Below, in pieces: positions 13,401-25,624 of a stretch of 64,000 nucleotides of DNA (within the stretch, counting starts at the first letter, position 1; every line of letters starts with the position of its first letter). The stretch lies in contig VXAI01000162.1 in the NCBI GenBank assembly GCA_013399305.1, positions 189,032-253,031 on the forward strand, written 5' to 3'. The notes beneath the pieces were generated by a model that worked only from the letters and a program-made list of their open reading frames with translations, did not search any database and had not been told where the DNA came from. The stretch is from Rostratula benghalensis (taxonomy: Eukaryota; Chordata; Aves; Charadriiformes; Rostratulidae). The position numbers were made by a program, and so were the translations under genes.

Positions 13401-13976
13401 CTCATTGCAATTCTACTAAATTCAGTGGATGTGTGTTGTTGTACAACAACAGGGATCATGGACTGTATTCAGTTCTTCAAAAAGAATACTGATTATGGAT
13501 CTTATTTTAAATCAGTGGGACAATTTACAGAACAAACTACTTATCAAGGTGAGCTGTGGGGTGATATCACCTCATGCATTCTCCTGAAAAAACTCTTTAA
13601 TAATAAATAAAAATATACTTGTATTACAAGCACTCTATGGATTTTCGTCCTAAACATACATATGACTGCTTCTCTGTAGTAGATGGATTAATGTTACATT
13701 AAATGAGAGGAAGCTTTGTAGTGTCACTTGAGGATGCGATTTAAAAAATATACCTGAGAGGAAAATCAAAAATAACCCCTCATACTGGTGTTTATTCTCA
13801 CAGATTTTCATAGCACCAACCTGAACCATTCACTTACCTTAACCTCAGGCAGAAATGCAAAAAAGATGAATAATATTTCACAAAAAACAAAACCTAAACT
13901 TCCTTACTAGGCAGCCCTCTGCCATAAATTAAAATACTGCTATAGCATAGGATTAATGCCTTGAATAAGATCTTTA
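10409..13976. other. Unique AT-rich DNA, no gene recognised
   Basis: Only short, mutually inconsistent open frames are seen. There are A runs at 12547-12563 (with scattered interruptions to about 12572) and AT-rich sequence at 12136-12170. No repeat family was recognised. Confidence 0.55.
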
Positions 13977-14575
13977 ATCATAGAATGATAGAATGGTTTG
14001 GGATGGAAGGGACCTTAATGATCACCTAGTTCCAACCCTCCTGCCGTGGGTAGGAACACCTCCTACCAGACTAGGTTTCTCAAAGCCTCATCCAACATGG
14101 CATTGAACATCTTCAGGGAGGGGGCACCCACAGCTTCTCTGGGAAACCTGTTCCAGTGTCTCACTACTCTCAGAGTGAGGAATTTCTTCCTAGTAAATAC
14201 TAAATCTCCCCTCTTATAGTTTAAAAACATTATGTCTTGTCCTATCACTACACTCCCTGGTAAAATGTCCCTCTCCATCTTTCCTGTAGGCCCTCTTTAA
14301 GTACTGGAAGGCTGATATCAGGATCTCCCTGGAGCCTTCTCTTCTCTGTCTGAATCCAGGCTCCAACTCTCTCAGCTTGTCTTCATAGGAGAGGTTCTCC
14401 AGCCCTCTGGTCATCTTCATCACCCTCCTCTGGACCAGCTCAAATAGGTCCATGTCTTTCTTGTGCTGGAGGCCCCGGAGTTGAACACAGTACTCCAGGT
14501 GAGGTCTCACAAGTGCAGAGTAGAGGGGGAAAATCACCTCCCTCAACCTGCTGGCCATGTTTCTTTTGCACATTT
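13977..14575 (-). mobile_element. CR1 LINE, 5'-truncated, ORF2 C-terminal part and 3' UTR
   Basis: On the plus strand this begins TCATAGAATGATAGAATGG, the reverse complement of the CR1 3' terminal repeats, followed by the standard CR1 3' UTR. Two minus-strand frames carry ORF2 tail sequence: about 14575-14230 includes [20 protein letters not shown] and the QRR motif, and 14278-14063 includes a VVRHWNRFPREAVGAPSLK segment. In functional copies these form one reading frame; here they are in different frames, so at least one frameshift separates them. The reverse transcriptase core is missing because of 5' truncation, the usual fate of CR1 insertions. The copy is dead and cannot move itself. Confidence 0.95.
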
Positions 14576-17393
14576 TATGGAAATGAGAGGGAGAAACTAA
14601 TCTGAATATACATGCAATTAATTTTGGGTTATGATACATTTTTAAATTCCTAGTCTTTTAATTGTCAGTTTTGATGTTGGTCTTCATAGTCGAGTTGTTG
14701 ACCTTCGTATGAGTATGAAAGTCTCCAAGATAAAGTTATGCAGATTATTGTTGTTCTGTCTTGAATCTAGTATGAACAGTTTTTGAAGCCACTGTATGTT
14801 ATTCAATGCTGTCTTTTATTTGTAGGATTTAATAGTTCAGATGCATGACAGTATGAGTATTTCCAGTCCATTTTAATATAAACTAGGAAATGGATTAAAT
14901 TAATTCACCTTCAGTAATAACTTTTTCAACTGCTATCTCTGATTCTATGAGAATACATTTTTCCAACCTTTAAAGGCAAACCAATTGGGGAACAAAGCCC
15001 ATGTCATTGAGGAAAGGAGGAAAGTTATACCTCCCTGGAGCCTCCAGTGTTTTGAAAATCTGTGGTGTAACATATTAACTTCTAGTTTCAAATAGCATGA
15101 TTCATTATTATAGTAGGTCAATACTATAATTTAAACTTCATTAATGATAATTTCACCTCAGCAAAAGTAATTATCTTATTATTATTTAAGTGTATATAAC
15201 TGTTACTTAGCTTAATGAGGCTTTTGGGGGTACACTCAATATGGGAGACCTTAAGCAAAGTTGAATTTAATACACATTGTTTTAAGAAATTGTAACAATA
15301 AGAGTAAACAGTGAGTAGAATAGTGAGAGTATAGGATTATGTGGAACTGAATAACGCTCTGTAGTAGATCTCTTGTACAAAAATCATGCCTCAAAAAGTT
15401 TTTTTTCTGTATCCCAGTACAAAGGATCTAATTCAGACATTCAAAATAGAGCTTAAGCAGAGTCATAAATGGATATGAAATGGTCAGCTGAGAACCAGAA
15501 GGCTGAATGGTGAATGAATTGAGCAGTAACCTTATCCGTACTAAACCTTGAATAAAAGGTTAAGACATCTCCAGTAGTTGTGGTAAAAATTAGCCTTTTA
15601 GGTTGTTTTGCAAGCTACTTTCTTCTCTGCACATAATTGAATTGGTCATGGTTTAAGTAAGTATAGGTTACTAGAGAACAGTCAGTGTGGTGCACTGTGG
15701 TCATAGTGAAAAGAATCTCGATAAGGTTGTGTTCCACTCACTGGCCTTGCTCATGTCCTTCTCCTTCATTTTCATTGCATCATTGTCACTGCCTAGTCCA
15801 TAATGAATATTCAGTTACTTCTTCTCCCAGTAGATGGAGAGCTAATGAACTTGCAGAGTAGAATGTTATATTTATATCACCATGATTAAAGTAATAGAAA
15901 ATGCACATTCAGATCTGTGATCAATTACGTGATTTTTTTTTTTCCACACCTGACTCTATCTGTCAAGACTGAATTAGAGTTAAAAAGCCAAGAGGAAATA
16001 GACTCTTTCTTTCAGAGGGTTGGGCTGTCAGAGTTCTAATTTATAACTCATTTCGAGACTGTCAGAGGCCCTTATTGCAACTGAAAAGTTTAATTACTAC
16101 GGTTGCAAGGGTCATCACTCACTCATTCACTGCAGGGAAGTTGAATAGTGCAGAGCTATTAAATAAAGGATACTTGCTAGAGTTATTTTTAAAATAGTTA
16201 TGACAAAAGTACCACTGTTAGGGCTATAACTTGATGTCTTATCTAAATTTCTGCTGTCAAACGCCCTTCTACCTATTCCATGTACTTAGCTTTTAAAATC
16301 TTCCCATGGGTATTGCTAACTTTTCTGGTATTCATTTCTTTACCATTCATAAAATAAATTGGGATTATCTGTATTACTTTGACTGTATGCAGCTAATCAA
16401 AAGATAGAAATAAAGTCTTCAAACATTCATATATAGATATGACTCACACATGATCTGCTGGCCAGGTTCAAAATCTTTTTTCTACTTTCCCTGTATGAAC
16501 ATTCAGGTGCTCAAGTAGAACAAGCACATGTACTCATACAAAGGACTGCATTTCACCTCAAATATTTATCATAAGTGCTCCTTTGCAGAACTCATCTAGC
16601 CAAAGAGCAGCAGCAGCAAATGGTTATGTAGTTTTGTAATTAATCAGAACTCTGCCAATTTTAATAATAACTATGAACTCAAAATTCTTATTTGTAAATT
16701 ATTGACAAAAAATAAAAAAAAATATATTTATTTATATTTCATTGTCACTTGACTCATATTAGTAGCACAGTATTTATATGCTGATATTTAGCTACAGTAT
16801 TTATTTTGATCCATATAATTTAGCCAAGGCAGCCACCTAGGAGATCTACCCCTATGAACTTTTTTTGTTTTCTCTGTTTTTTCCAGAAAATTCAGTCCTT
16901 ATATTGGAGACAGATGATGTGGTTGTTAAAGGACTCAAATTCCATAACACTTTGTGCTGACACATATATATATCAGACATTTTATTCACAATTATATGTT
17001 TTAACTTATTTCTTTTAGAGACAAAACTTCATGACTTTGTGAAGTATAATACTCTCTTCATAAGAATATTTCAAGCAATTTCCTAGCACTTGACCTCCTT
17101 TAACATAATGTTTTCATTCTGTAAATGAGTATTTTGTAATGTGCATTTTAAATTTTATAACATGATGGAAATTGTACTAATATAATTTACTTATTGTCAT
17201 TTCTATCAACAGTACCAAAATTCTTTTTCCTCTGACAATTTGCCTTTGAAGGAACTGATTGAAAAATTATTTAATTCAAGTCATGTGAGGATGGACATTT
17301 GAGAATATCTACAAATTAATGTATGTTATTGACCACTTGATCAGACGGTTTGCCTTTTTAGAAAACTTCTACTTCCCTGCACCCTTTCCCCTT

Positions 17394-17409
17394 CACACAC
17401 ACACACACC
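17394..17409. repeat. (CA)8 microsatellite
   Basis: Eight CA units followed by a C-rich tail. Short dinucleotide run. Confidence 0.9.
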
Positions 17410-18109
17410 CCCCACAGTGAATCGTTTTTTTTCTAGCTACACTGTGAGAAGCACAGTTTTTAATGTTCATATATCTCTCCACTGCTTCTCAACACCATTA
17501 CATTTCTCAATCTTCTAAAAGACTGCTGTTGAGTAATGACATTATCTGCATTTAATGAACATCACTATGAACTCTTCTCTTAGCGTAAGACTACTTTTCT
17601 AAAATTAATGCAGTGCTAGGATGTTGGAAGAACTATTTTCAGAACAAAAATCAAGCAACTTAATCATATCAGAAATACAAATACTCGTTTTAATGATGGA
17701 AAGTTGAGTTTTATCTAAATGTTACATAGTTGCAGTATCTTGATGTCTCAAATCATGATCCATGGCTTTGAGTATACTTTCCTATAGCTGATGCCTAGAA
17801 TGATTGCCAACAGACTTTTCTGTTTTGATTTTCTTTTCCCCACGAATGTCAGTGAAATTTTATGGTTAGGTTTAGCTCTATCCATAAGTTAACATAATTA
17901 AATGTCTAACTTAATTTCTAATACAATATCTCAAAATATAAACCCTGAATTTAAAGCTGAATGCAGCATAAACAGATGGAAATTTGATTAGCTACTTCAC
18001 TGCTTACACTCTAGTATTCTGCCAAAGCAGAGTTGCTATATATAACTGAATTTTGTTTAGGTTTTCTGGAAATACAATGAACAAAGAATATACATTTTCT
18101 GTTCCAGTT

Positions 18110-18202
18110 AAAAAGCAAAAAACAAACAAACAAAAAAATCAAAATAAATAAATAAAACAACAAACAACAAAAAAAAATCCTGCCTAAGGAAAAAAAAAAA
18201 AG
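18110..18202. repeat. A-rich low-complexity region
   Basis: Alternating AAAC, AAAT and CAA blocks and pure A runs for about 90 bp. On the minus strand it reads as F/L/I codons and creates a false membrane-protein-like frame. Confidence 0.9.
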
Positions 18203-18889
18203 CCCCTGCAAACTCACAACAGAATAAAAAAACCTCAACCAATAAGAATCTATAATAGCTTTGGTGATGATTAAAGGCATTGACTACAAGTAAAGGGAAA
18301 GACCAAGGTTTTGTTAGGTATTTACTTGATTAAATTCAGTGCTTGGAGAGTCTATGTGAAGTAAAGATAAAAATACCTGTCCAGTTATGTAGCTGGTTTG
18401 GCATCTGTATAGAAGCCTAATGAGATGCAGATGTCTGTTTCTATGTTACAAATAGGTGTTCTTGGGACAAATAATAATTCAATAGCTTTAAGATATTAGG
18501 ATAAATACAACAAAATTCCATGATTCCCTTGATATCGTAAGTTAGACATTTAATGATCTCTCATTGGAAACATAGCTTAATCTGTCTCCTTTCTGTTCAT
18601 GTATCTACCCTGTAAATATTGTAGATTCCTGACAAAAGAGGAAACTTTAAAGGCTAGTTTAGCAGTAGAAAAGCCTTGCAGAATGGTTATTGTTTATTCT
18701 AACATTAGAATAGGTAGTGTTGGCCCTGCTTAGTGTCTGCCATGTTCACTATGGCAGATCTAATTTAAGATCTACATCTCAGTTAACCATTCTGCATTGT
18801 TTCTTTTTTAAAGATTAAGAAGGGACAGTGTACCTGCCCTGATTTGAACATGCTGAATATTTTTTCAGATACAATTTTCCAGAGACCTC

Positions 18890-19245
18890 ACCAGACTCCT
18901 ATGGCCTTTGGTAGATGGCTGAGAGATGTACGACAGACATCCACTAGCTTTTTCAGTACTCTGAGATGAATCCCACCAGGCCCCATGGGCTCATGAGCAT
19001 GTAGGTGATAAAACTGGTCCCTTACAATTTCACTGTCCTCAAATGGAAAGTCACTGTTCCTTTGACTCAGAGGACTAGGCAGTCCAAGATCTATCAGTAT
19101 TGTTAAAGACTGAGGCAAAAAAACATAGAATGCCTCTGCTTTTTCTTTGTCCCTATTAGTCAGTTGATCACCTTCAACAAGTATTGATCTAAGATTTTCT
19201 TTGGACCTCCTCTTGGTATTGACATATTTAAAAAGACTTGATGTC
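18890..19245 (-). mobile_element. CR1 LINE internal fragment (start of reverse transcriptase), inverted
   Basis: The minus-strand frame at 19118-18888 contains HEPMGPGGIHLRVLKKLVD, which matches the conserved CR1 segment just upstream of the reverse transcriptase fingers ('..KSMGPDGMHPRVLRELAD..' type). Minus-strand sequence from 19245 to 19120 matches the linker before it, with the typical 'gactgaggcaaaaaa' piece seen on the plus strand. Neither element end is present. It directly abuts a sense-oriented CR1 3' end at 19246. Confidence 0.85.
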
Positions 19246-19465
19246 TGACACAGCAGGGGAGGTTTAGATTAGATATAAAGGAGAATTATTTTACTGAGAT
19301 GGTGATCAAGCACTGGGACGACCTGCCCAGGTGTGTGTGTGTTATTGTTTGGGGGGTTTTGCTCTTGCTTTTTATGTGTGTGTTTGGTTTGGGTTTTTTT
19401 TATTATTATTGGACTTGATGATCTCAAAGGTCCCTTTCAACCATGAAAATTCTGTGATTCTGTAA
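19246..19465 (+). mobile_element. CR1 LINE 3' end with internal GT/T-rich replacement
   Basis: It opens with CAGGGGAGGTTTAGATTAGA and the 'ctgagatggtgatcaagcactggga' piece of the CR1 ORF2 end. It closes with GATGATCTCAAAGGTCCCTT and ATTCTGTGATTCTGTA, the terminal repeats of a GATTCTGT-type CR1. Between about 19332 and 19410 the expected coding tail is replaced by GT- and T-rich low-complexity sequence, so the copy is internally damaged. Its strand is opposite to the CR1 fragment immediately upstream. Confidence 0.85.
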
Positions 19466-21699
19466 AGCTTTGGCTTTCTGTGTCTTGTCCCTGCAATATG
19501 CAAACCACACCTCTGCAATTTTCTTGCAAAATATTACCTCACTTACATAGTTAATAACATTTCTTTTTTCCTCTGTGTTCCAAGAGTTTTATGCTCAGGC
19601 AAGGTGATATTGTGTCCCGCTTGCTTAGTTTAAACAACAGCATCAGTATTGTAATAGACTATATACTATAATAATCACATTCCACCAGTTAAGAATGTCT
19701 TGCATGGAACAGGAGAATTTTACTTCCAAATAGCCAAAAAGCTGAGAAATGTGTAAAACACCATAAATTAGAAAGGATTAAAAAAGAAAACTGCACAGCC
19801 TAGGGAAGGGCAGCAAAATACAATCAATTCCTCTAAAACATTTTTAATAAAGCTTTGCTGTATGTTTACATATGACAAGAAAGAAAATAAAAGCAATAAT
19901 CAGATAAGCTCATTTTCCCATCATTTTTTTCAGCACCATGGTAACATTTGCTCTCTTATCAAGCCAAATAATACTGAAAAATAAATGGTTACATTTATTT
20001 GAATCATAGCAAATCCAAGAGATCTTGTCTGTCAGCATCTACTGCAGGAATACAAATGTAACCTATTTACCAGTACATCAGAAGGACAATTTTTTGTTAA
20101 GAAAAAAAAAACAAGTCAGGAAATTCTGAAGATATTGTACAAAATCCCTTCAATCTTGTTTTTTATTTAGTGAACCTTTCCAATGCAATATGAGAACTTT
20201 ATCAACATTATTCATCTAATCTGATCTGCCATTCCCACATGATCTTTGGTAGAAAGAGAAACATAAATGAAGATTTTAGAGTTTGTTTAGGTAACAATTT
20301 TGAAGGCTTCTCTACATATTTTCATTTTATTTTGTTATTGAGAATAATGAAAGTCCAAAATGTCTCAGAGAAATACAGTACTTTGATGAAACAGACGCAA
20401 TAACTCATCATGTAGATACAGCCTGAAAAAATGCTCTGTTCTTCTATTTGCCTATATATCACACAAGTGAAATAAAAACAACTCTCACTTATTTCATGTA
20501 TGGAAAAGCTTAAGTGAAAGTGTCCAATACATAATTGGTCTAGTCAATGGATACATTAAAAGGTTGTTATGCAAGCTGTGGTACAGGTAATACTTTACAT
20601 ATGGCTTAATTTGTTTTTTATTTGAAGATCTTATGTACAGGATTATTTTTAAACCTTTCAGTGTTCACTGATCCATCCAGGACACTGTCATTTTTGACAA
20701 AAGAAGATGTCATTTCAAAGTAAATTACAGATAAAATCTCTCTCCTTGTTTGTTTGAATATTAAGCTACAGTCTCATTGAATTTAATGAGAGCATTTTTG
20801 CTGAAAGTACTACCTAGTGCATGCATAGCCTGCAAAGCTGGTTATGCAATTTATAGTTCTTTATGTGTATTTGGATAATAACCACAATTCACAAAAGGTG
20901 AATAACTGTAACTTTCCAGAGGATTAGCACTGAGCATTTTTCATCAAGTGATTCATTTCTGTTATCTTATTCATCTTGCACTACATCAAATGCATCAAGT
21001 ATCATTCAGCTTCTCTGTTGCATTATGTAAAATGAATTGCCTTGCTTTTCAGCTCTGTAAGCTATAAAGTGATAAGTATTTGGATAAACAACACAGTCTT
21101 GGCCTTTATAACACTTTTTTATCATGGCAGAGCAGATTGTGGGTGTCCAAGTCCGATGAAGAAAAAGTGCTTATGTGATTTATAAAGTTACCTCTCCTCA
21201 GACTAACACATTGTTGAAACCAAATAAACTTTGAAGTGTAGCAATATGCACTTTAGCTGTAACTAACAATCTGCATATTTGGGGGGAAAGGAAGGATGAG
21301 AACAATCTTGCTTTTGTTGGAGATTTCACACATATAACAGAAACAATATAAGCAAAATATATTTTTATTAAATCTGACATTCTTAAACTGTTCTAAAATT
21401 TAAGAGGAAAGAAATTGTGTCATGAAAGTTCTATTATTTTTTTTTAACACCCATTTTTTTTCACTTTAACAACCTCGTGAGAAATATGCTAATTAAAAAA
21501 ATTAAGGAAAACCAGTGTTTTATTAATTAAGTGACAATCATACAACACTGACTGTTAGCTATAAAGGCTTGCAACAGATTGCTTGCTGTATCGCTTGCCA
21601 TTCAAGAGCAGTTGCATGAAAGACTGCTTCTTCAAATTGTATTGCATGGTATGCCCCAAGCTGGGTAGTGCTGGAATTCAGGTGGTGTAATACTAAAAA

Positions 21700-21730
21700 G
21701 TCCAGAAAGAGTCCAGAAAGGTCCAGAAAG
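21700..21730 (+). repeat. Three tandem copies of a 10-11 bp unit
   Basis: GTCCAGAAAGA, GTCCAGAAAG and GTCCAGAAAG lie head to tail and are followed by CTTCTGAAG. Confidence 0.9.
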
Positions 21731-21841
21731 CTTCTGAAGACAACTGCTCAAGTGCCATCCAGAGAGAAAAAATTCCTTAATTTCCCTTAGTTAGTGGTAA
21801 GCCTAGGACCTGAAGCTTAGAGGTTTCATTTCCTTTAGTAC

Positions 21842-21893
21842 ATGCACACACATATGCATGTGTGTGTTGTTTGTGCATGTAGGCATGTGTGTA
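21842..21893. repeat. TG/CA-rich low-complexity stretch
   Basis: CACACACATATGCATGTGTG followed by further TG-rich sequence. It is a near-palindromic alternating purine-pyrimidine stretch. Confidence 0.7.
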
Positions 21894-22024
21894 GTTGTTA
21901 TATAGCCAGATAATGATTTTTTATTTTTTTTTTATCAAGATGGTAAGACAGTATCTACATAGCTAAAAAAAAGGAGTAAATGGAAGAATTGGTATTTCTC
22001 TCACACTGTGGTCCTTTTACAAAG

Positions 22025-22645
22025 AGAAAGACAACAGCATCCTCCATCAAGAGAGTTGTGGGCAGCAGGTCGAGGAAAGTGATTCTGCCCCTCTACTCCA
22101 CTCTCATGAGACCCCACCAGCAGTATTGCTTCCAGCTTTGGAGTCTAAGGATTAGGAAGGACAAGGACCTGTTGGAACAGGTACAGAGGAGGGCCACAAA
22201 AACGATCAGAGGGATGGAACACCTCTAATATATGAAAATAGACTGAGTGAGTTGGGGCTGTTCAGTCTGGAGAAAAGAAGGCTCCAGGGACATCCTGTAT
22301 AAGCCTTCTAGTACTTAAAGGCAGATTATAGGAGAGATAGGGAGGAATTCTTTATGAGGGAATGTAGAGGAAGGATGAGGGGTAATGGTTTTAAACTGAA
22401 AGAAGGGAAATTTAAATTAGATACTAGGAAGAAATTCTTTACTGAGAGGGTGGTGAGACATTGGAGGAACAGGTTGTCCAAAGAAGTTGTGGATGTCCCA
22501 TCCCTGAAAGTGTTCAAGGCCAGGCTGGATGGGACTCTGAGCAGACCTGTCTAGTGAGAGGTGTCCCTGCCCATGGAAGGAGGGTTGGAACTAAATGATC
22601 TTTAAGGTCCCTTCCAACCAGAACTATTCTACAGCTCTATGATTT
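22025..22645 (+). mobile_element. CR1 LINE, 5'-truncated, ORF2 C-terminal part and 3' UTR
   Basis: The first part (to 22228) encodes a CR1 ORF2 tail with SRSRKVILPLYSTLMRPHQQ and VQRRATKTIRGMEHL, then hits a stop. A second frame at 22354-22554 carries RGNGFKLKEGKFKLDTRKKF and VVRHWRNRLSKEVV. These are adjacent parts of the same ORF2 tail, so a stop and a frameshift have broken it. The 3' UTR 'ggtgtccctgcccatgg' and 'cccttccaacc' lead to a degraded terminal repeat ending CTATGATT. The reverse transcriptase core is absent. Confidence 0.95.
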
Positions 22646-25624
22646 CACTTCTAGACTAAGCAGGGAGTTGTAGCCACATGCCAAAAGAGTAACTAAATGA
22701 ATTGGTTATAGGGTCATCTTTGAGAGGCGTGAGAGAGGCTAATGTTTAAAGCTAATATTCCACTGGGAATAAATTGTAGTGAATACAGTGATAAGAATAC
22801 ATAAGTACAAACAAACAACAAAAAAAAAAAAAAAACAAGCAAAAAAAAAAGCCAAAATACCACCCAACCTGTATATTCTAGCATTGGTTTTGTTGTTTAT
22901 TTCCGTCTCTGTAGGTTCAAAGAATGGATCAATGACTTAAAGGCCTGTAGTCTATACAACATAAAAAAGATCCATTTCTTATAAAAAAGTCATAAAGATT
23001 ACAAATGAATGTTTTTATATAACCCAATATTATTAATCAATTTACAAAAGCTATTGTCTTATGCCTTTTGCATATATGTATTGCATGAAAGACTGACAAA
23101 ATGTTTAGACTGTAAAACTAGCTGGGAAAGGAGGGAAAATATGTTAAACAAAAACTAAACACTCTATACAAACAAAAAATTGAAATAGTGTCCAGAACCT
23201 TTGCAAATACTTTCTTCTAGCAGGTAGCTACTTTGTACATGTTTTCTGCCCTGCTTATTCTGGAAATTTTCACTTGATTTTAGAGTTGTTTATCCCCTTG
23301 ATCTGTTATTTGCTGTTATCTATGTCCTCCTCCAGCTTTAGGATAAAGAAAATCAAGTTTCTTTAGTTTCCTTAGATCTATATAGACTTGTATTATTCTA
23401 TTTTTCCATCTTTTTATCTTTTTAATTTCAGATAACTTTATTCAGATAACTTTTTCTGTACCTACATTATCTGAGTACCTTAGGGAAACAAAATCTCCAT
23501 ATGGTTCATAAATCACTCTTACACTGTCTCTATTAGATATACTTCAGTTGAACCTTTCTACAGCCCAAATTGTTTCCAAATCTGATTTCTATTGGTCAAA
23601 AAATTGTGCTATTAATAATGTGGCCTACTTATTATCTTCATTATTTGCCTCCAGAGATAAGTTGACATTGTAGAGATTAAATTAATTGTAAGTTTGACCT
23701 TGACATTGTAACCCCACGTTGCCCTCCTTCGGTGTCATAAAGGTCAGTTGTTTCTTCCCATGTAATAATTCAGTCCTTCTCCAAGTAAATATTATGTCCC
23801 AACTTTGTGCCATTGTTAAAAAATCAAAACTGTCCGCAGTGTAGGTACAAAACCTTATCTCATTTATAGCTAGAATGTTTATTTCTGAAATGCACAGCGT
23901 CTGACACAAGTAATTAAAAACACATGACTAGTCAAAGAGCTCTGAAACTCATAATTTTTTTTTTTTTCACTCTGATCTTCTACATTTATTTGAAGATTTT
24001 TTTTTTAATCCCAGCAAGAAGTCTTAAATATAATATACTTGAGATTCTCTTTGCAACTGTCATTTCAAATGCAATAGCATCTGGACACGTCTTAACAAAC
24101 ATTTTTTAAGTCCTTGATTAAGACTTTGCTTGATAAGTTCAAAGACGTGAAGCATAGAAAAAGAGAACTCCATCTAAATATTATTCAGTCAGCCATATTT
24201 TTTTTAGTCCCTGGTGACAGCTATGAAATGAAATTCCTATTACATTTTTCAGCTGAGATCTGGGTTGTATATTGAGGAATCCCAAAAGACTGAAGCAAAC
24301 ACATATTTTACAGTGTATGCATGATAAGCATTTTGCCTCTGGGATAGCTATCATTTCACTACAAAATGTATTAGATTTACATTCTGAATATATAATCATT
24401 ATTATAATGTTTCATATCAATAAATTAAAAGATAATGGTTATGATAGGAAAGCAGCAAATAACATTTCAAAGTCAGTTTACTTTCATAGTTTCGTTACGA
24501 ATAAGCACTCAATCATTCATCTTGAGGAAAAAAACCCTAAGGCCAAATAAATCTGTAGAAAAGGTTGTGTTGAGGGTTTTTTTTCATAAAATGTTTACTT
24601 GGTGATATGCTTCCTCACCATGTGACAATTTCCTGTATTAGTTGTGGATAATATGTAAAATTGATGTCTGGGTTATTGTATACTGTATTGAGAACACATG
24701 TTTTTGCTAAATTCCTGTCTGGACAAATAAATTTCTGCATACTCTAGGCAGTTTTATTTTAAAATTTAAAATTAATTATCACTTTTCTCACTTCTGATGG
24801 GATTTTAATTTCCTTTCCTAAATAGTAAGTAATCTTGGCTACCAAACAGTTCAGTTTTATTCAGATGTTGCTGAGATTCATTGATAAGCTGGAGACATTT
24901 TGACATGCCATCGCATGGGAGACAAGCAAAAAGAAAACATAGTGCTTACCTCCTGGCTTTTGCCCAGTGGCAAATGACCCTCAATTTTTTCTGTTAATTT
25001 AAAACGTTCTCAGAAATGTTCTATAGAAATGCATTCTGGGGAATATTCCTATTAAAATTTCATTTATAGAAAACAGTTCAGTTTTATCCAGCTGTTTCAA
25101 AAGAGAACCATTTTTAAAAATAGGACTTAATTACTTCTCTTTAAAAGTAAATAAATAAATAACTCTATTAAATTGTGATTGCTGATTTACGGCCAAGTTG
25201 GAACAAAAATATTTTAAAAACATTTGGTTTGGTTTAAATATAAATATATAAGTTTTAAGTACGTATTACATTTGTTTTCTGTGCAGCATTGTACATTTAG
25301 AAATAAAAGACTTCATAAAATAGAGCAAATCCAATTTTTTAGAACGGAAAGTGAAACATTCAGTGAGTTAGGTTCTGACTGCACACCTCCAGAATTGTAG
25401 TTCCATGTTTATTATGTTGATGACAGTGTAAGGGAAATTAAAGAGGTGATGAAGTACGATAATGGCATGTGTTGGAGACAAGCAGTATGACATGAATGCT
25501 TTCCTTCTTCTGTATCACTGTAGACTCCTCCCACACAATTCTCTTAAATTGCCTCATTATTTCTTACAATCTGTATTTTGAACTGCTACAATCTACAACT
25601 TCAAACAGCACATACCCTCATGAA
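22646..25624. other. Unique AT-rich DNA, no gene recognised
   Basis: Mostly unique sequence. An A-rich low-complexity stretch lies at about 22806-22852. No open frame resembles a known protein. Confidence 0.55.
22806..22852. repeat. A-rich low-complexity region
   Basis: CAAA blocks followed by a 16-17 A run and a second A10 run. Confidence 0.9.

Larger units (their letters stand above)
14576..18889. other. Unique AT-rich DNA, no gene recognised
   Basis: No supported gene. Minor features are a (CA)8 run at 17394-17409 and a long A-rich low-complexity stretch at 18110-18202. That A-rich stretch alone accounts for the hydrophobic 89-codon minus-strand frame at 18011-18280. Confidence 0.55.
19466..22024. 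other. Unique AT-rich DNA with a short tandem repeat
   Basis: No gene was recognised. Small features are three tandem copies of GTCCAGAAAG at 21700-21730 and a TG-rich near-palindromic stretch around 21842-21893. Confidence 0.55.

Noticed and set aside
18011..18280. Hydrophobic 89-codon minus-strand frame that looks like a membrane protein
   Set aside because: Made by an A-rich low-complexity stretch read as F/L/I codons.
21842..21893. TG/CA stretch as a long palindrome
   Set aside because: Arms match only approximately; it is better described as low-complexity TG-rich sequence.
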